Below are positions 19,714-29,000 of a stretch of 40,043 nucleotides of DNA, piece after piece. The stretch's first letter is position 1, and each line of letters begins with the position of its first letter. Source of the stretch: a virus; IMG/VR virus record IMGVR_UViG_3300020428_000028, positions 1 through 40,043 of that record. One strand, given 5' to 3'. Below the pieces are notes generated by a model. The model was not told where the DNA came from. It made no database searches and was given only the letters and a program-made list of their open reading frames with translations. The position numbers and the translations under genes were made by a program.

Positions 19714-21306
19714 ATGCCAAACGAAGAAGAAATGAAGGTCAAGTACGCAGTAGGTTCTGTAGCTCAAAAGGCTGCGGAGGGTTCAGACTCTCTGCTAGAA
19801 GCAGCTAAAGAAGACGTTAATCGAATTAATCGTGGGCCTGCGGAAGATACTCTTCTATCGACTCCTGATCGTGGTACTCCAGAAATGCAAGGCGCAGAAG
19901 AAATAATGGACGATCCAGAAATGGACGCTGATGACGAACTAGACATACCCGTGCCTGTCCTTGCGTCAGTTTGGTTTTCTGAAAATACAGAGCCGCCTAA
20001 GCAAGAGCAATTAGAAGATTTTGAAGATGCTTTTGTAGACGCAGTTATTGACGACTCCCCTGTTTTTGAATTCCAAGATAAGGTCTATAGCATAGATAAA
20101 GCTTCTAAGATGGAAATCGAAGAAGATCTGGCAGAAGAAAGAGAGCAGTTTTTCTTTGGTGGCTTTACTAAAAAAATTGGTAGAATGATTGGCGGCAAAA
20201 AGAAAATGAAGAAAAAGCTAAGCGGAGGCTTTAGAGGAATCTTTGGTCGTTTAGCTAAAAGAATAAAAGAACAAGAAAATCCACGAGGCACAAAAAAATT
20301 AGTATCTGATGCACAAGCAGACGCAGCAAAAGCAATGGCTACTGCACAATTTTCAGGTAATCCAATGTTACAAGGAGATTCTGCTCGTCAAGCTCAAGTA
20401 GGCGTAGCTACAAAACTAGGAAATGTAGTAGCTCAAAAGTTTCCTAACGCTGCTCGAAGAGAAAGAAACAAGGGCAGAAGCGGTTTCTTTGGAAGACTTG
20501 GAAGTATTTTTGGAAGGCGCAGAAGACCTATAAGAAATACTTCCCCTTTACTTGCGTTAAGTTTTTTTGGAAATAAATTTAGAGTGCCGATCGGAACTAA
20601 AAAACAGTCAAAAAAACTAGGAAATAAACTTTTTAAAAAAGTAAAAAGAAGTTTTAAAAAAGTAGCGAAGCCGCAGCAAGAACAAACTTTTTCTAATTTT
20701 GGAAGAAAAAAATTCGGCAGAAAAGTTATAAAATCAATTGGTAGATTTGGATTTGACGAAGGCGGTATGCCTGTAGACACTTATTCAAATATTCCGCCTG
20801 AAGAAATGGAAGCAGTAAAAGCTTCGCAACTTCCAGACAGTGAAATGGAAGCAAAGTACGAAGAGTTTGTACTAGACGAAGCGTTGAGTCCTGTAGATCA
20901 AGACTACTTAGCATCTGCCCTTGAGCAAGACGCTAAGCTTGCTACGCTTTTTGATCGAGTAATGGACACAGCAACAGAATTTTCTGGTGCAGGTGCTGTA
21001 GAAGGCATCGGTACTGGCACATCAGATTCGATACCTGCTAGGTTATCGGACGGTGAATTTGTTTTCACCGCAAAGGCTGTAGAGCAGTTAGGCGCAGATA
21101 ATCTTCAAATGATGATGGATCAAGCCGAAGCTGAGTTCGACAGTCGAGAAGGTCAAGCATATGGAGGAAGTATGCGAGACGGCTATGCGTATGGTAGTAT
21201 GGTGTCAGATGACGAAGACGATTCAACTATGTTTGAGGATGACGAAGACATGAGTGAAGAGTTGAAGTCTATGATGCTTGATGCGAACCAGATGCCTAGA
21301 GCATAA
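19714..21306 (+). CDS. Virion-associated protein with cationic central block, 530 aa
   Basis: Acidic N-terminal third (1-145), a strongly basic Gly/Phe/Lys/Arg block (about 146-347), and an acidic C-terminal third. The basic block repeats amphipathic pieces such as GFTKKIGRMIGGKKKMKKKL, RSGFFGRLGSIFGRRRR and KLFKKVKRSFKKVAK. The motif GIGTGTSDSIPARLSDGEFV (431-450) plus FTAKAVEQLG occurs in many phage structural and tail-associated proteins. The gene lies between portal and scaffold, so a capsid-internal or connector-associated protein is likely. The block could bind packaged DNA or membranes. Exact role unknown. Confidence 0.75.
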   Translation: MPNEEEMKVKYAVGSVAQKAAEGSDSLLEAAKEDVNRINRGPAEDTLLSTPDRGTPEMQGAEEIMDDPEMDADDELDIPVPVLASVWFSENTEPPKQEQLEDFEDAFVDAVIDDSPVFEFQDKVYSIDKASKMEIEEDLAEEREQFFFGGFTKKIGRMIGGKKKMKKKLSGGFRGIFGRLAKRIKEQENPRGTKKLVSDAQADAAKAMATAQFSGNPMLQGDSARQAQVGVATKLGNVVAQKFPNAARRERNKGRSGFFGRLGSIFGRRRRPIRNTSPLLALSFFGNKFRVPIGTKKQSKKLGNKLFKKVKRSFKKVAKPQQEQTFSNFGRKKFGRKVIKSIGRFGFDEGGMPVDTYSNIPPEEMEAVKASQLPDSEMEAKYEEFVLDEALSPVDQDYLASALEQDAKLATLFDRVMDTATEFSGAGAVEGIGTGTSDSIPARLSDGEFVFTAKAVEQLGADNLQMMMDQAEAEFDSREGQAYGGSMRDGYAYGSMVSDDEDDSTMFEDDEDMSEELKSMMLDANQMPRA

Positions 21307-21450
21307 CCGTAAGGCTACCTGATTTTTATCTCAGCCCCTTACACAATCATATAAACCTAGAGGCCACCTTTTAAGTTCAAGCCCTTATGATGTTTAGCTA
21401 ACATTATAGCCACCTTGAAAGACTAAAAGCCCCAAAAGGAGAGCGACAAA
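21307..21450 (+). promoter_or_regulatory. Intergenic leader of the scaffold gene with degenerate 48-nt repeats
   Basis: This 144-nt gap holds three degenerate units about 47-49 nt apart, each starting with GGCTACCT-like octamers (21313, 21362, 21408) followed 11-13 nt later by AGCCCC or AGCCCT. In each, the first GGC can pair with the following GCC, giving small hairpins. An AAAAGGAGAGCG ribosome-binding site precedes the scaffold ATG. I see no promoter or terminator. The spacing may set the high translation level needed for capsid genes; that is speculation. Confidence 0.45.
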
Positions 21451-22305
21451 ATGACAGAACAAGTAGAGCAACAAGAAGTAGATGAACCAAAAGCAAATCC
21501 GTATAATAAGGAAAAGTCTTGGCACACGCCAGACGCTCCCAATAAAGGACACGCTGATTCTTTATTCTTTAATGATTCTCAACAGGCCACCTCGGAAGAA
21601 GCCCCTGAAGAAGAAGCACCGAAGAAAACAAGAACTAACTATAAAAAACGATACGATGATTTAAAAAAGCACTACGATGAAAAGGTAGCTAACTTTAAAC
21701 AAAAAGAAGCTGAACTGACAGCAGCAGCGAATAGTAGAGGGGACTCTGACTACGCTCCGCCTAGAAGCCCAGAAGATCTTGAAGCGTTTAGACAACAGTA
21801 CCCTGACTTGTACGAGACTGTAGAAACTGTAGCGCACATGCGTACCGCAGAAGAAACAGAAGCTTTGCGTCAGCAATTAAGTGTTCTTCAACAACGAGAA
21901 CAAGGAATTGCACGTAAAGAAGCTGAAGCCTCTCTACAAGATCGTCATCCTGATTTTAATGAAATTAGGCAGGACGATAACTTTCATGCTTGGGCAGAGA
22001 CTCAACCAGATCAAATTCAAGGTTGGATCTACAAGAACCCAGACAATGTAGAGCTTGCAATTAAAGCTATTGATCTTTATAAGCTAGAAGCTGGCATCAC
22101 TACTAAAAGCCCTAGACGTACTGCATCCAAGTCGCAATCTTCTGGATCTGCCGCAGACATGGTATCTACTCGAACAACTTCGATAGATTCTAAAGAGCCA
22201 AAGATCTGGACACGGAAAGAAATTAACTCTCTTTCTATGGCCGACTATGACAAGTATGAACAAGAAATAGATCAAGCCATTATGGAAGGAAGAGTTGTTT
22301 CTTAA
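21451..22305 (+). CDS. Scaffolding (capsid assembly) protein
   Basis: 284 aa, highly charged and mostly helical, directly upstream of the major capsid gene as scaffolds usually are. The N-terminus is disordered and acidic (TSEEAPEEEAPKKTR). The middle is coiled coil (YDDLKKHYDEKVANFKQKEA, and LRQQLSVLQQREQGIARKEA). The C-terminus (about 265-284) is a short helix ending MADYDKYEQEIDQAIMEGRV, the usual coat-binding end. No enzymatic motif. Assignment from order and composition. Confidence 0.87.
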   Translation: MTEQVEQQEVDEPKANPYNKEKSWHTPDAPNKGHADSLFFNDSQQATSEEAPEEEAPKKTRTNYKKRYDDLKKHYDEKVANFKQKEAELTAAANSRGDSDYAPPRSPEDLEAFRQQYPDLYETVETVAHMRTAEETEALRQQLSVLQQREQGIARKEAEASLQDRHPDFNEIRQDDNFHAWAETQPDQIQGWIYKNPDNVELAIKAIDLYKLEAGITTKSPRRTASKSQSSGSAADMVSTRTTSIDSKEPKIWTRKEINSLSMADYDKYEQEIDQAIMEGRVVS

Positions 22306-22339
22306 AACTTTTAACTCTTTTATATAAGGAAACATTATC

Positions 22340-23341
22340 ATGGCTAAATTTCAGAACTCCACTGCTGCCAATAGCAACTTTAATATGGGTACAGCAGGTC
22401 AAACTAACGGTTTCTTCTTACCAGAAGTCTACTCGAAAAAAGTACAAAACTTTTTCCGTAAAGCTTCGGTAGCTGAAGCAATTACAAACACTGACTATGC
22501 AGGCGAAATCTCTGCGTTCGGTGATTCTGTAAACATTATCAAAGAACCAACTATCAGCGTAAGTGCTTATTTGCGAAATAGTGATGTAACTGAAACTCGT
22601 CTTACTGACGCAGAAACTCAGTTAGTTGTTGATCAAGCTAACGCATTTAAATTTATCGTAGACGACATTGAAACTAAAATGTCTCACGTAAACTTTAAAG
22701 AAGTTGCTTCGTCTTCAGCAGCATATGCTCTTAAAGATGAGTTTGATAAAAACATCTTAACTGCTATGTTAGCAGGCGCTAGTGGCTCTTTCACACCTCA
22801 TGGCGGATCAGGCACTTCTGATCACATCATCGGTGATGATGCTGCTCACAGTAACGGTGGTAGCTTAGCGCAAGGCGCTGCTCCAATTGATGTTGGTTTT
22901 AACACTGACGAAACAGATCCTCTTGATCTTTTAGCTCGTATGGCTCGACTTCTTGATGAGCAAAACGTACCAGAAGAAGGACGTTACTTTGTAGCAGCTC
23001 CTGAGTTCTACGAGATCTTAGGTCAGTCTGGTTCTAAGTTAATGTCTGTAGACTTTAACGCAGGCCAAGGCTCTATCCGTAATGGTCTAGTAAGCTCTGG
23101 CAAGTTGCGTGGCTTTGAAATGTATAAGTCTAATAACATCCCTGCTACATCTACTGGCGGTGTTGTTAAGCAAGTACTAGCAGGTCACATGTCTGCTGTT
23201 GCTACAGCGCAGAGCATCACAAGCACAGAGGTTCTTCGTGATCCTACTAGCTTTGGTGACATCTGTCGAGGCTTACATGTCTTCGGTCGTAAAGTATTAA
23301 GACCAGAAGCATTAATTAAAGCTTTCTACAGCACAGACTAA
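22340..23341 (+). CDS. Major capsid protein
   Basis: 333 aa, the size of T7-like HK97-fold coat proteins. Starts MAKFQNSTAANSNFNMGTAG. Blocks consistent with the fold are the N-arm to E-loop region (AGEISAFGDSVNIIKEPTIS), the spine helix (KFIVDDIETKMSHVNFKEVA), and the P-domain end (GLHVFGRKVLRPEALIKAFY). An AAGGAAAC ribosome-binding site precedes the ATG. It is followed by a strong intrinsic terminator and preceded by the scaffold gene, the classic arrangement. Confidence 0.93.
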   Translation: MAKFQNSTAANSNFNMGTAGQTNGFFLPEVYSKKVQNFFRKASVAEAITNTDYAGEISAFGDSVNIIKEPTISVSAYLRNSDVTETRLTDAETQLVVDQANAFKFIVDDIETKMSHVNFKEVASSSAAYALKDEFDKNILTAMLAGASGSFTPHGGSGTSDHIIGDDAAHSNGGSLAQGAAPIDVGFNTDETDPLDLLARMARLLDEQNVPEEGRYFVAAPEFYEILGQSGSKLMSVDFNAGQGSIRNGLVSSGKLRGFEMYKSNNIPATSTGGVVKQVLAGHMSAVATAQSITSTEVLRDPTSFGDICRGLHVFGRKVLRPEALIKAFYSTD

Positions 23342-23359
23342 TAGCAAGTAAATAAACTT

Positions 23360-23387
23360 GAGGGGCGTAAAAACCCCTCTTGTTTTT
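23360..23387 (+). terminator. Intrinsic terminator after the major capsid gene
   Basis: GAGGGG (23360-23365), loop CGTAAAAA, CCCCTC (23374-23379), then TTGTTTTT. It lies 18 nt after the capsid stop. Partial termination here would make capsid transcripts more abundant than tail transcripts. Confidence 0.9.
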
Positions 23388-23402
23388 AAACAGGAGTAAA
23401 GA

Positions 23403-23561
23403 ATGCCAGCAATAGCAAGTGTAAAAGAACCACTTAGAGTAGGAAGCAAACAAAGAGTAAGAGTAAACTCTAAGTCATTTAGTGGCGAAGCAAAACAAAA
23501 GTACGATAATAATTACGACAGAATTTTCAACAACACGAAGAAAACAAAAGAGGCTAAGTAA
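23403..23561 (+). CDS. Small basic protein with NYDRIF motif, 52 aa
   Basis: Starts MPAIASVKEPLRVGSKQRVR and ends with KYDNNYDRIF followed by a Lys-rich tail (NNTKKTKEAK). AGGAG lies 6 nt before the ATG and the stop is directly followed by the next ATG, so it is a genuine gene. It has the same length and the same NYDRIF core as the protein at 8626-8784 in the replication block. Related tiny proteins occur after capsid genes in marine phages; the role is unknown, perhaps a minor head component. Confidence 0.8.
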   Translation: MPAIASVKEPLRVGSKQRVRVNSKSFSGEAKQKYDNNYDRIFNNTKKTKEAK

Positions 23562-24332
23562 ATGGCAAAGACGTTTTTAGAACTTACAAATATTATTCTT
23601 CGTGAAATGAATGAAGTAGCTTTGACTGCAAGCACGTTCGTAAATGCAGTAGGCATTCAACAACATATAAAAGACTGCATAAACAGATCTTATTTAGATA
23701 TTATACTAGACGAACCTCAATGGCCTTTCCTTGCATTAGGAGAAAGCGGAGCATCAGACCCTATGTACGGTAACGTGTCTGTAGACACTGTAGCTGGCAC
23801 ACGCTGGTACGAACTCAAAGCATCAAGCAGCTCGGTTCAAGACGACTACGGCTCTATTGATTGGGATAATTTTTATCTTACTACAGTAGGCGTAGGTGGA
23901 GAAACAGCTCCCTACGTTTCTAAGAACTTGCACTTTGCAACTACAGAAGATTGGACTCGCTTTAGACGAGAAACTGAAAACGCAGACGATGCAGACCAAG
24001 CGGTAGGTGGCGAGCCTACTCACGTTATACGCAGTCCAGACTCTAGGAAGTTTGGCCTTAGTCCTATCCCCGATAAAGCTTATAAAGTATGGTTCTTTGC
24101 GTGGACGCAACCTACAGAGCTTTCTAACTATACTGATACTCTTGTCATACCAGACACTTATACTAACGTAGTTTTAGCAAAAGCTCGTTACTACTGTTGG
24201 CAGTTTAAAGACAATCCTCAAGCAGCTTCTTTTGCTTTGGAAGACTATTTAAAGTCATACGATCAAATGCGCTCTAACTTACTAGAACCTACGCCTACCT
24301 ATATTACAGACGACAGAGTGAGATTTATTTAA
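23562..24332 (+). CDS. Head-tail adaptor / tail tubular protein A-like
   Basis: 256 aa, directly after the capsid group. Starts MAKTFLELTNIILREMNEVA, then a helix-rich region (IKDCINRSYLDIILDEPQWP) and strands with aromatic residues (GSIDWDNFYLTTVGV). The C-terminal half has LVIPDTYTNVVLAKARYYCW and an extended helix (QAASFALEDYLKSYDQMRSN). This helix-beta-helix layout is that of adaptor proteins that sit under the portal (T7 gp11 / P22 gp4 role). Identification is from order and layout, not from a single motif. Confidence 0.8.
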   Translation: MAKTFLELTNIILREMNEVALTASTFVNAVGIQQHIKDCINRSYLDIILDEPQWPFLALGESGASDPMYGNVSVDTVAGTRWYELKASSSSVQDDYGSIDWDNFYLTTVGVGGETAPYVSKNLHFATTEDWTRFRRETENADDADQAVGGEPTHVIRSPDSRKFGLSPIPDKAYKVWFFAWTQPTELSNYTDTLVIPDTYTNVVLAKARYYCWQFKDNPQAASFALEDYLKSYDQMRSNLLEPTPTYITDDRVRFI

Positions 24333-24333
24333 G

Positions 24334-26052
24334 ATGGCGCAAACTCAACCGTTTGGCTTTGCTTGTAAAGGCGGCCTTGACATTAACCAAAGTCAGTTTA
24401 TGCTTCAAGCAGAAGCAGGTACGGCTGTAGAGTTAGTTAATTTTGAAATAGATACTGATGGTGGTTATAGAAGAATAAACGGTCATTTAGGAATTGGCAC
24501 GACTGCTTCTCCAAACACAGGCAGAATACTAGATTATACAGATTCAAATGCTGTAAAAACAGACAAGATATTAGGCATTACAGGCTATGCTGCTGGAGGC
24601 GTTGCTGCTTCAGGCACTAACTTATATTTTGTATCAAGAGCAGATTCTGGAACTTTGTGGGTTCCGTTAAACAGAATATCATCTGTGTCAACACTTAGTT
24701 ATTCTACGCATACAGGATTTCTATCAACTAATCCAAATCCTAGAACAAACCAAGAAAAGATTCATTTTAAACACTTTGAAGGCTCTTTAGCTGGCAACGG
24801 ATCGCTTGTTGTTTGTGATGGAGTAAACAATCCTGTAGTCATTGAAATAACAGGAGGCAGTAATCACAATATAAATTCTTTATCAAGAACTTATGCCTAC
24901 ACTGAAATTCCAGTAGGCAGAGCAAGAACTGATACTGACAACAACATACATCCTCAGTTTTCTGAAGTGCATCAAACAAGATTATTAGTATCAGGAGATC
25001 CTAGTACTCCTAACACAGTTTACTACTCAAGTGTTAATTTTCAAAATACAGATGATTGCAACGGTGGCTCAGTTACAGTTGAAGATAAAGTAACAGGTCT
25101 TAAATCGTTTAGGGGCGATGTTATTATCTTTTGCGAAAATAGTATATACAGACTTAAAAGTTTAGGGGACGCAACCAATCAATTAGTCGAGCCTGTCTCA
25201 AAAAATATAGGTTGCCTTGATTTCCAGACTATTCAAGAAGTAGGCGGTGACTTAGTGTTCTTAGCTCCTGACGGAATAAGAACTCTTGCAGGCACAGAAA
25301 AAATAGGCGACACTGAATTAGGGTCTGTAAGCCGCCAGATACAGACTTTAGTCAGAGACAACATCGTAAAAAAATTAAATACTTTAACACTTGCAAGCGT
25401 AGTAATAAAAGAAAAAGCGCAGTATCGTTTGTTCTATACAGCAAAAACTGGAGAAGATCCGTCAGGTAGTAAAGGAATAATTGGAACTATTACAAACGAA
25501 GGCTTTGTATGGTCAGAGACTTTAGGCATACAATGCACTGCTATTGAATCTGTGTTTGATCCTGTTACTGGACTAGAGACAGTTTATCATGGCGACAAAG
25601 ACGGTTATATTTATACTCATGAGTTTGGAAATGATTTCTATAATGCAGGCACGAAAAAAACTATTTTTGCAGCTTATAAGACACCTTTCTTAGATTTTGG
25701 AGATGCAGGAACAAGAAAGACTTTAAACTACTTAAAGATTTCAATGCGTCCAGAAGGGAACGTCCAGCCTACTTTGCGTATACGCTACGACAACTCAGTA
25801 GCTCACATACCACAGCCTGACAATATAATAATGGACACAGTTCCTGCTCCTGCTGAATTTGGAGTAGCTGTTTTTGAAAACGCACCAAACGTAGCGGGCA
25901 ATATTTATGGTGGCACAGCAGATCCTTTAGTAAGGCAGTCTGTTCAAGGAAGCGGTTATACAATGAACTTTAGATTGTTTAGCGATGACAATAACGACTC
26001 TTACACAATTAACGGCATATATGCGGATTACTATCCGTCTGGAAGGAGATAA
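24334..26052 (+). CDS. Tail tube / nozzle protein (tail tubular B or P22 gp10-like role)
   Basis: 572 aa, beta-rich throughout. The N-terminal block KGGLDINQSQFMLQAEAGTA with VELVNFEIDTDGGYRRINGH is typical of podovirus nozzle proteins. The repeated beta segments (GSLVVCDGVNNPVVIEI, LKSFRGDVIIFCENSIYRLK, GGDLVFLAPDGIRTLAG) look like propeller blades. The end (SDDNNDSYTINGIYADYYPS) is also conserved-looking. It follows the adaptor gene by one base and precedes the tail fibre gene, as in T7 (gp11, gp12, gp17 functions). Confidence 0.83.
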   Translation: MAQTQPFGFACKGGLDINQSQFMLQAEAGTAVELVNFEIDTDGGYRRINGHLGIGTTASPNTGRILDYTDSNAVKTDKILGITGYAAGGVAASGTNLYFVSRADSGTLWVPLNRISSVSTLSYSTHTGFLSTNPNPRTNQEKIHFKHFEGSLAGNGSLVVCDGVNNPVVIEITGGSNHNINSLSRTYAYTEIPVGRARTDTDNNIHPQFSEVHQTRLLVSGDPSTPNTVYYSSVNFQNTDDCNGGSVTVEDKVTGLKSFRGDVIIFCENSIYRLKSLGDATNQLVEPVSKNIGCLDFQTIQEVGGDLVFLAPDGIRTLAGTEKIGDTELGSVSRQIQTLVRDNIVKKLNTLTLASVVIKEKAQYRLFYTAKTGEDPSGSKGIIGTITNEGFVWSETLGIQCTAIESVFDPVTGLETVYHGDKDGYIYTHEFGNDFYNAGTKKTIFAAYKTPFLDFGDAGTRKTLNYLKISMRPEGNVQPTLRIRYDNSVAHIPQPDNIIMDTVPAPAEFGVAVFENAPNVAGNIYGGTADPLVRQSVQGSGYTMNFRLFSDDNNDSYTINGIYADYYPSGRR

Positions 26053-26058
26053 AATAAA

Positions 26059-29000
26059 ATGGCAGGATATTCACAAATAACGTCAGGCGGTCAATCAGGC
26101 TTAGTAGCTGGAGGCGTAATACAGCATACTTTATTTACAGAAGAATTCACAGCAATAGTAAATGCCTTTAATGCGACTACAGGCCACACACATGACGGTA
26201 CTGCTGGCGAAGGCGGCATTATAACTACGTTGCGTTCAAACCCTTTGACCTTTGGTGCTGTTGATACAAATGACGTAGTTATTACATTTGAAGGCGGAAG
26301 CGGCAATGACGGTGTTCTTACTTGGGATCAAAGCGCAGACAAGTTTATATTTTCAGATACTGTAGACATTGCAGGAAATCTTAACGTAACAGGCACTGCT
26401 GATTTTGGAGAATCTAACTTTACAAATGTAGGCACTATTGCTCTTGATAGTATTAAAGGCGATGAAGATGGCGACACCTCTATAACCTTCTCAGGCTCTG
26501 ACGTAATTACAATGAAAACAAGCGACACTACTAGATTCGTTGTAAACAGTGCAGGCGTTGCCGTTACAGGCACATCGACATTAACAGGCGCAACGACAGT
26601 AGACGGAGACTTGACTGTCTATCATGAAGACTCAGACAGTGATGGCACGGTAGCTGGCCCAACTTTAACAATTCAAAGAAAAACAAGCGGTGCGCATCCG
26701 CAAGTCAACGATAACTTGGGACAAATTATATTTAAAGGCGAAGATGGGGGCGGTGCTGATACTGATTATATTAAACTATTAACGTCAATAGCCGATGCAA
26801 CTGCTGGCAGTGAAGATGCTAAGTTTGCAATCCAAGGCATAAAAGGCGGAGCAAACAAAAACATTGCGCTGTTTAGATCAGGCTTAATTAGTTTTGGTCA
26901 GCGAAACACCAATGAAAGTCAGCCAGTAGAATTCAATGGCCCTTTTTACAGCAGAGTTGGTGGTTTGTCTGGAAGTCGTTTTGCTCACAGCGAGCAAGGT
27001 TTAAACTTAGAAGGCGCATACACTGTCCCAATTAAGAACTCACGGACAATAGACACTATCACCAATACGTCTGCTGGAACAGCTTGCCTAGTAACAACTG
27101 ATCTTGATCATGGCTTTTCAGACAATATGCTTTTGTATGTCGATAACACAACCATTGATATACTAGATGGCAAAAGCTTTTTTATAATGACAGTTGCTGG
27201 TCAGCCTAAACAACTTACTCTTCATAACGCTTACGATGGCGCAGATCCTCAACACTCTGGAGCTGCGTCAACAACTGGCAACATTGGTGGCTTAGGTTAT
27301 GGTTTAAGAATACACAATACTCAAACTGATTCTAACCACGAGCAAGATTGCCACATTGAACTAGGCGGCAATGATGATGTATTTATTGATCTTAAAAAAC
27401 CAAATGACAATGACTATGATTTACGGGTAGCACACCTCAGTGATAACGTAAGCTATGTGTCATCAAAAACAGGCCACTTAGTATTAAAAACAGAAACAAA
27501 TGGCTCGTCTGTTTTGCTCCAGCACGAAGGCCCAAACACTAAACTACAAACTACTGACACTGGTGTAACCGTAACAGGCACTGTAACCGCTGACGCTCTT
27601 ACAATGGGTGATAATGAAAAGATTACTCTTGGAGCTGGCGGTGATTTAGAAATTTATCATAATGGTTTAAACTCTGTTATTGAAGAAAAAGGAACTGGTA
27701 ATCTTTTTATCAAAGGAACTGATCTTATTTTAGAAGACACAAGCGGTAATAAATTCTTCAAAGCTGTGTCAGGAGGCGCAGTACAACTTTGGCACAATTC
27801 GGCTAGTCATACCGATTCTAAATTAAGTACCACAGATACAGGTATAGACGTAACTGGCGAAGTTAAGGGCGACAGCTTAGACATTGACGGCAATTCAGCG
27901 CTTACTGGCACAGTCACGATTGATCCACCCTTAGTTAAAAGCGCACCGCAAGGGCTTGGTGCTAAAGGCGTTATTATGAAGCAGGGCGACTTGCGAATGA
28001 AGGTCGATGGTAATTATGATGCAACTAATGCCACAGACGTACTAGGCGGCTCACTGCAAAATAACTCAAGGATTATCTTTGACTCAGAGCAACACGAACA
28101 TATTCAATATGAAGGTAAAGGCTATCAAAAACCCGCATTTGTTATACAGGCAAATTATGATGCGTCAAATACAGCTTATGGTAGCGTAGGAACTGATGCC
28201 CAAGCATACTTAAACGCAAACATATCGCAGTTAGGCAACGGTGATTTAACTATAAGCTCTGGCAAGTTGCATTTAAGAGGTAAACTTTCCACCGACACCA
28301 GCACCGCTGATGGCAAAGTAGCAGGAGACGGCTATTTAGAACACGAATCTTACATGGCTATTACAATAGATGGCGATGCAACAAACGGTACACTTACTAA
28401 TTTACATTTTGGTAAAGCTACCAACAGCACTCAAAACATAAGACTACAACCCAGTGCGGGCGGCATTATTGTTGAGGGCATGGGAACTGCTGGGTCGCCT
28501 ACAGCTTCCAAAGATAATAGCGGAACAATCGGCACATTTGATGATGAAGACTTATTAACTTTAGCAAATCAAAAACTAACAATCAAAGGCGACACTACTG
28601 CTGGAGGCATTGGAGACAGTGATCATGCTTTAGTTGTTGAAGGTGCTGTTACGATAAAAGGCACTAGCGATGGCGGCCAGTTAATTATTGAAAATTCTGG
28701 AACTTCAGGCAGCGACAACCCCGACATTGTTTTGTTTAATAACAACACAGGCAGCGGTGCTGACGGTGACAAGTTAGGCGGATTGCACTTCTATGGCAAA
28801 GACAGTGCAGGCAACCACACTAACTATGGCAATATTGTTGCAGAAATAGTTGAGTCTCAGGATGGCTCTACAGAGGCAGGTAAAATTGTCATTAGACCAC
28901 GAACAGCAGATAGTGCTGGAACAGATATTTTGACCATAGGCGGGACAGAGGTTCAAGTACCTGACGACATAAAAATGGCGTTTGGAGATAACAGTGATTT

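Noticed and set aside
26091-26573. Minus-strand frames in the tail fibre region
   Set aside because: Shadows of the fibre gene with biased composition and no ribosome-binding sites.
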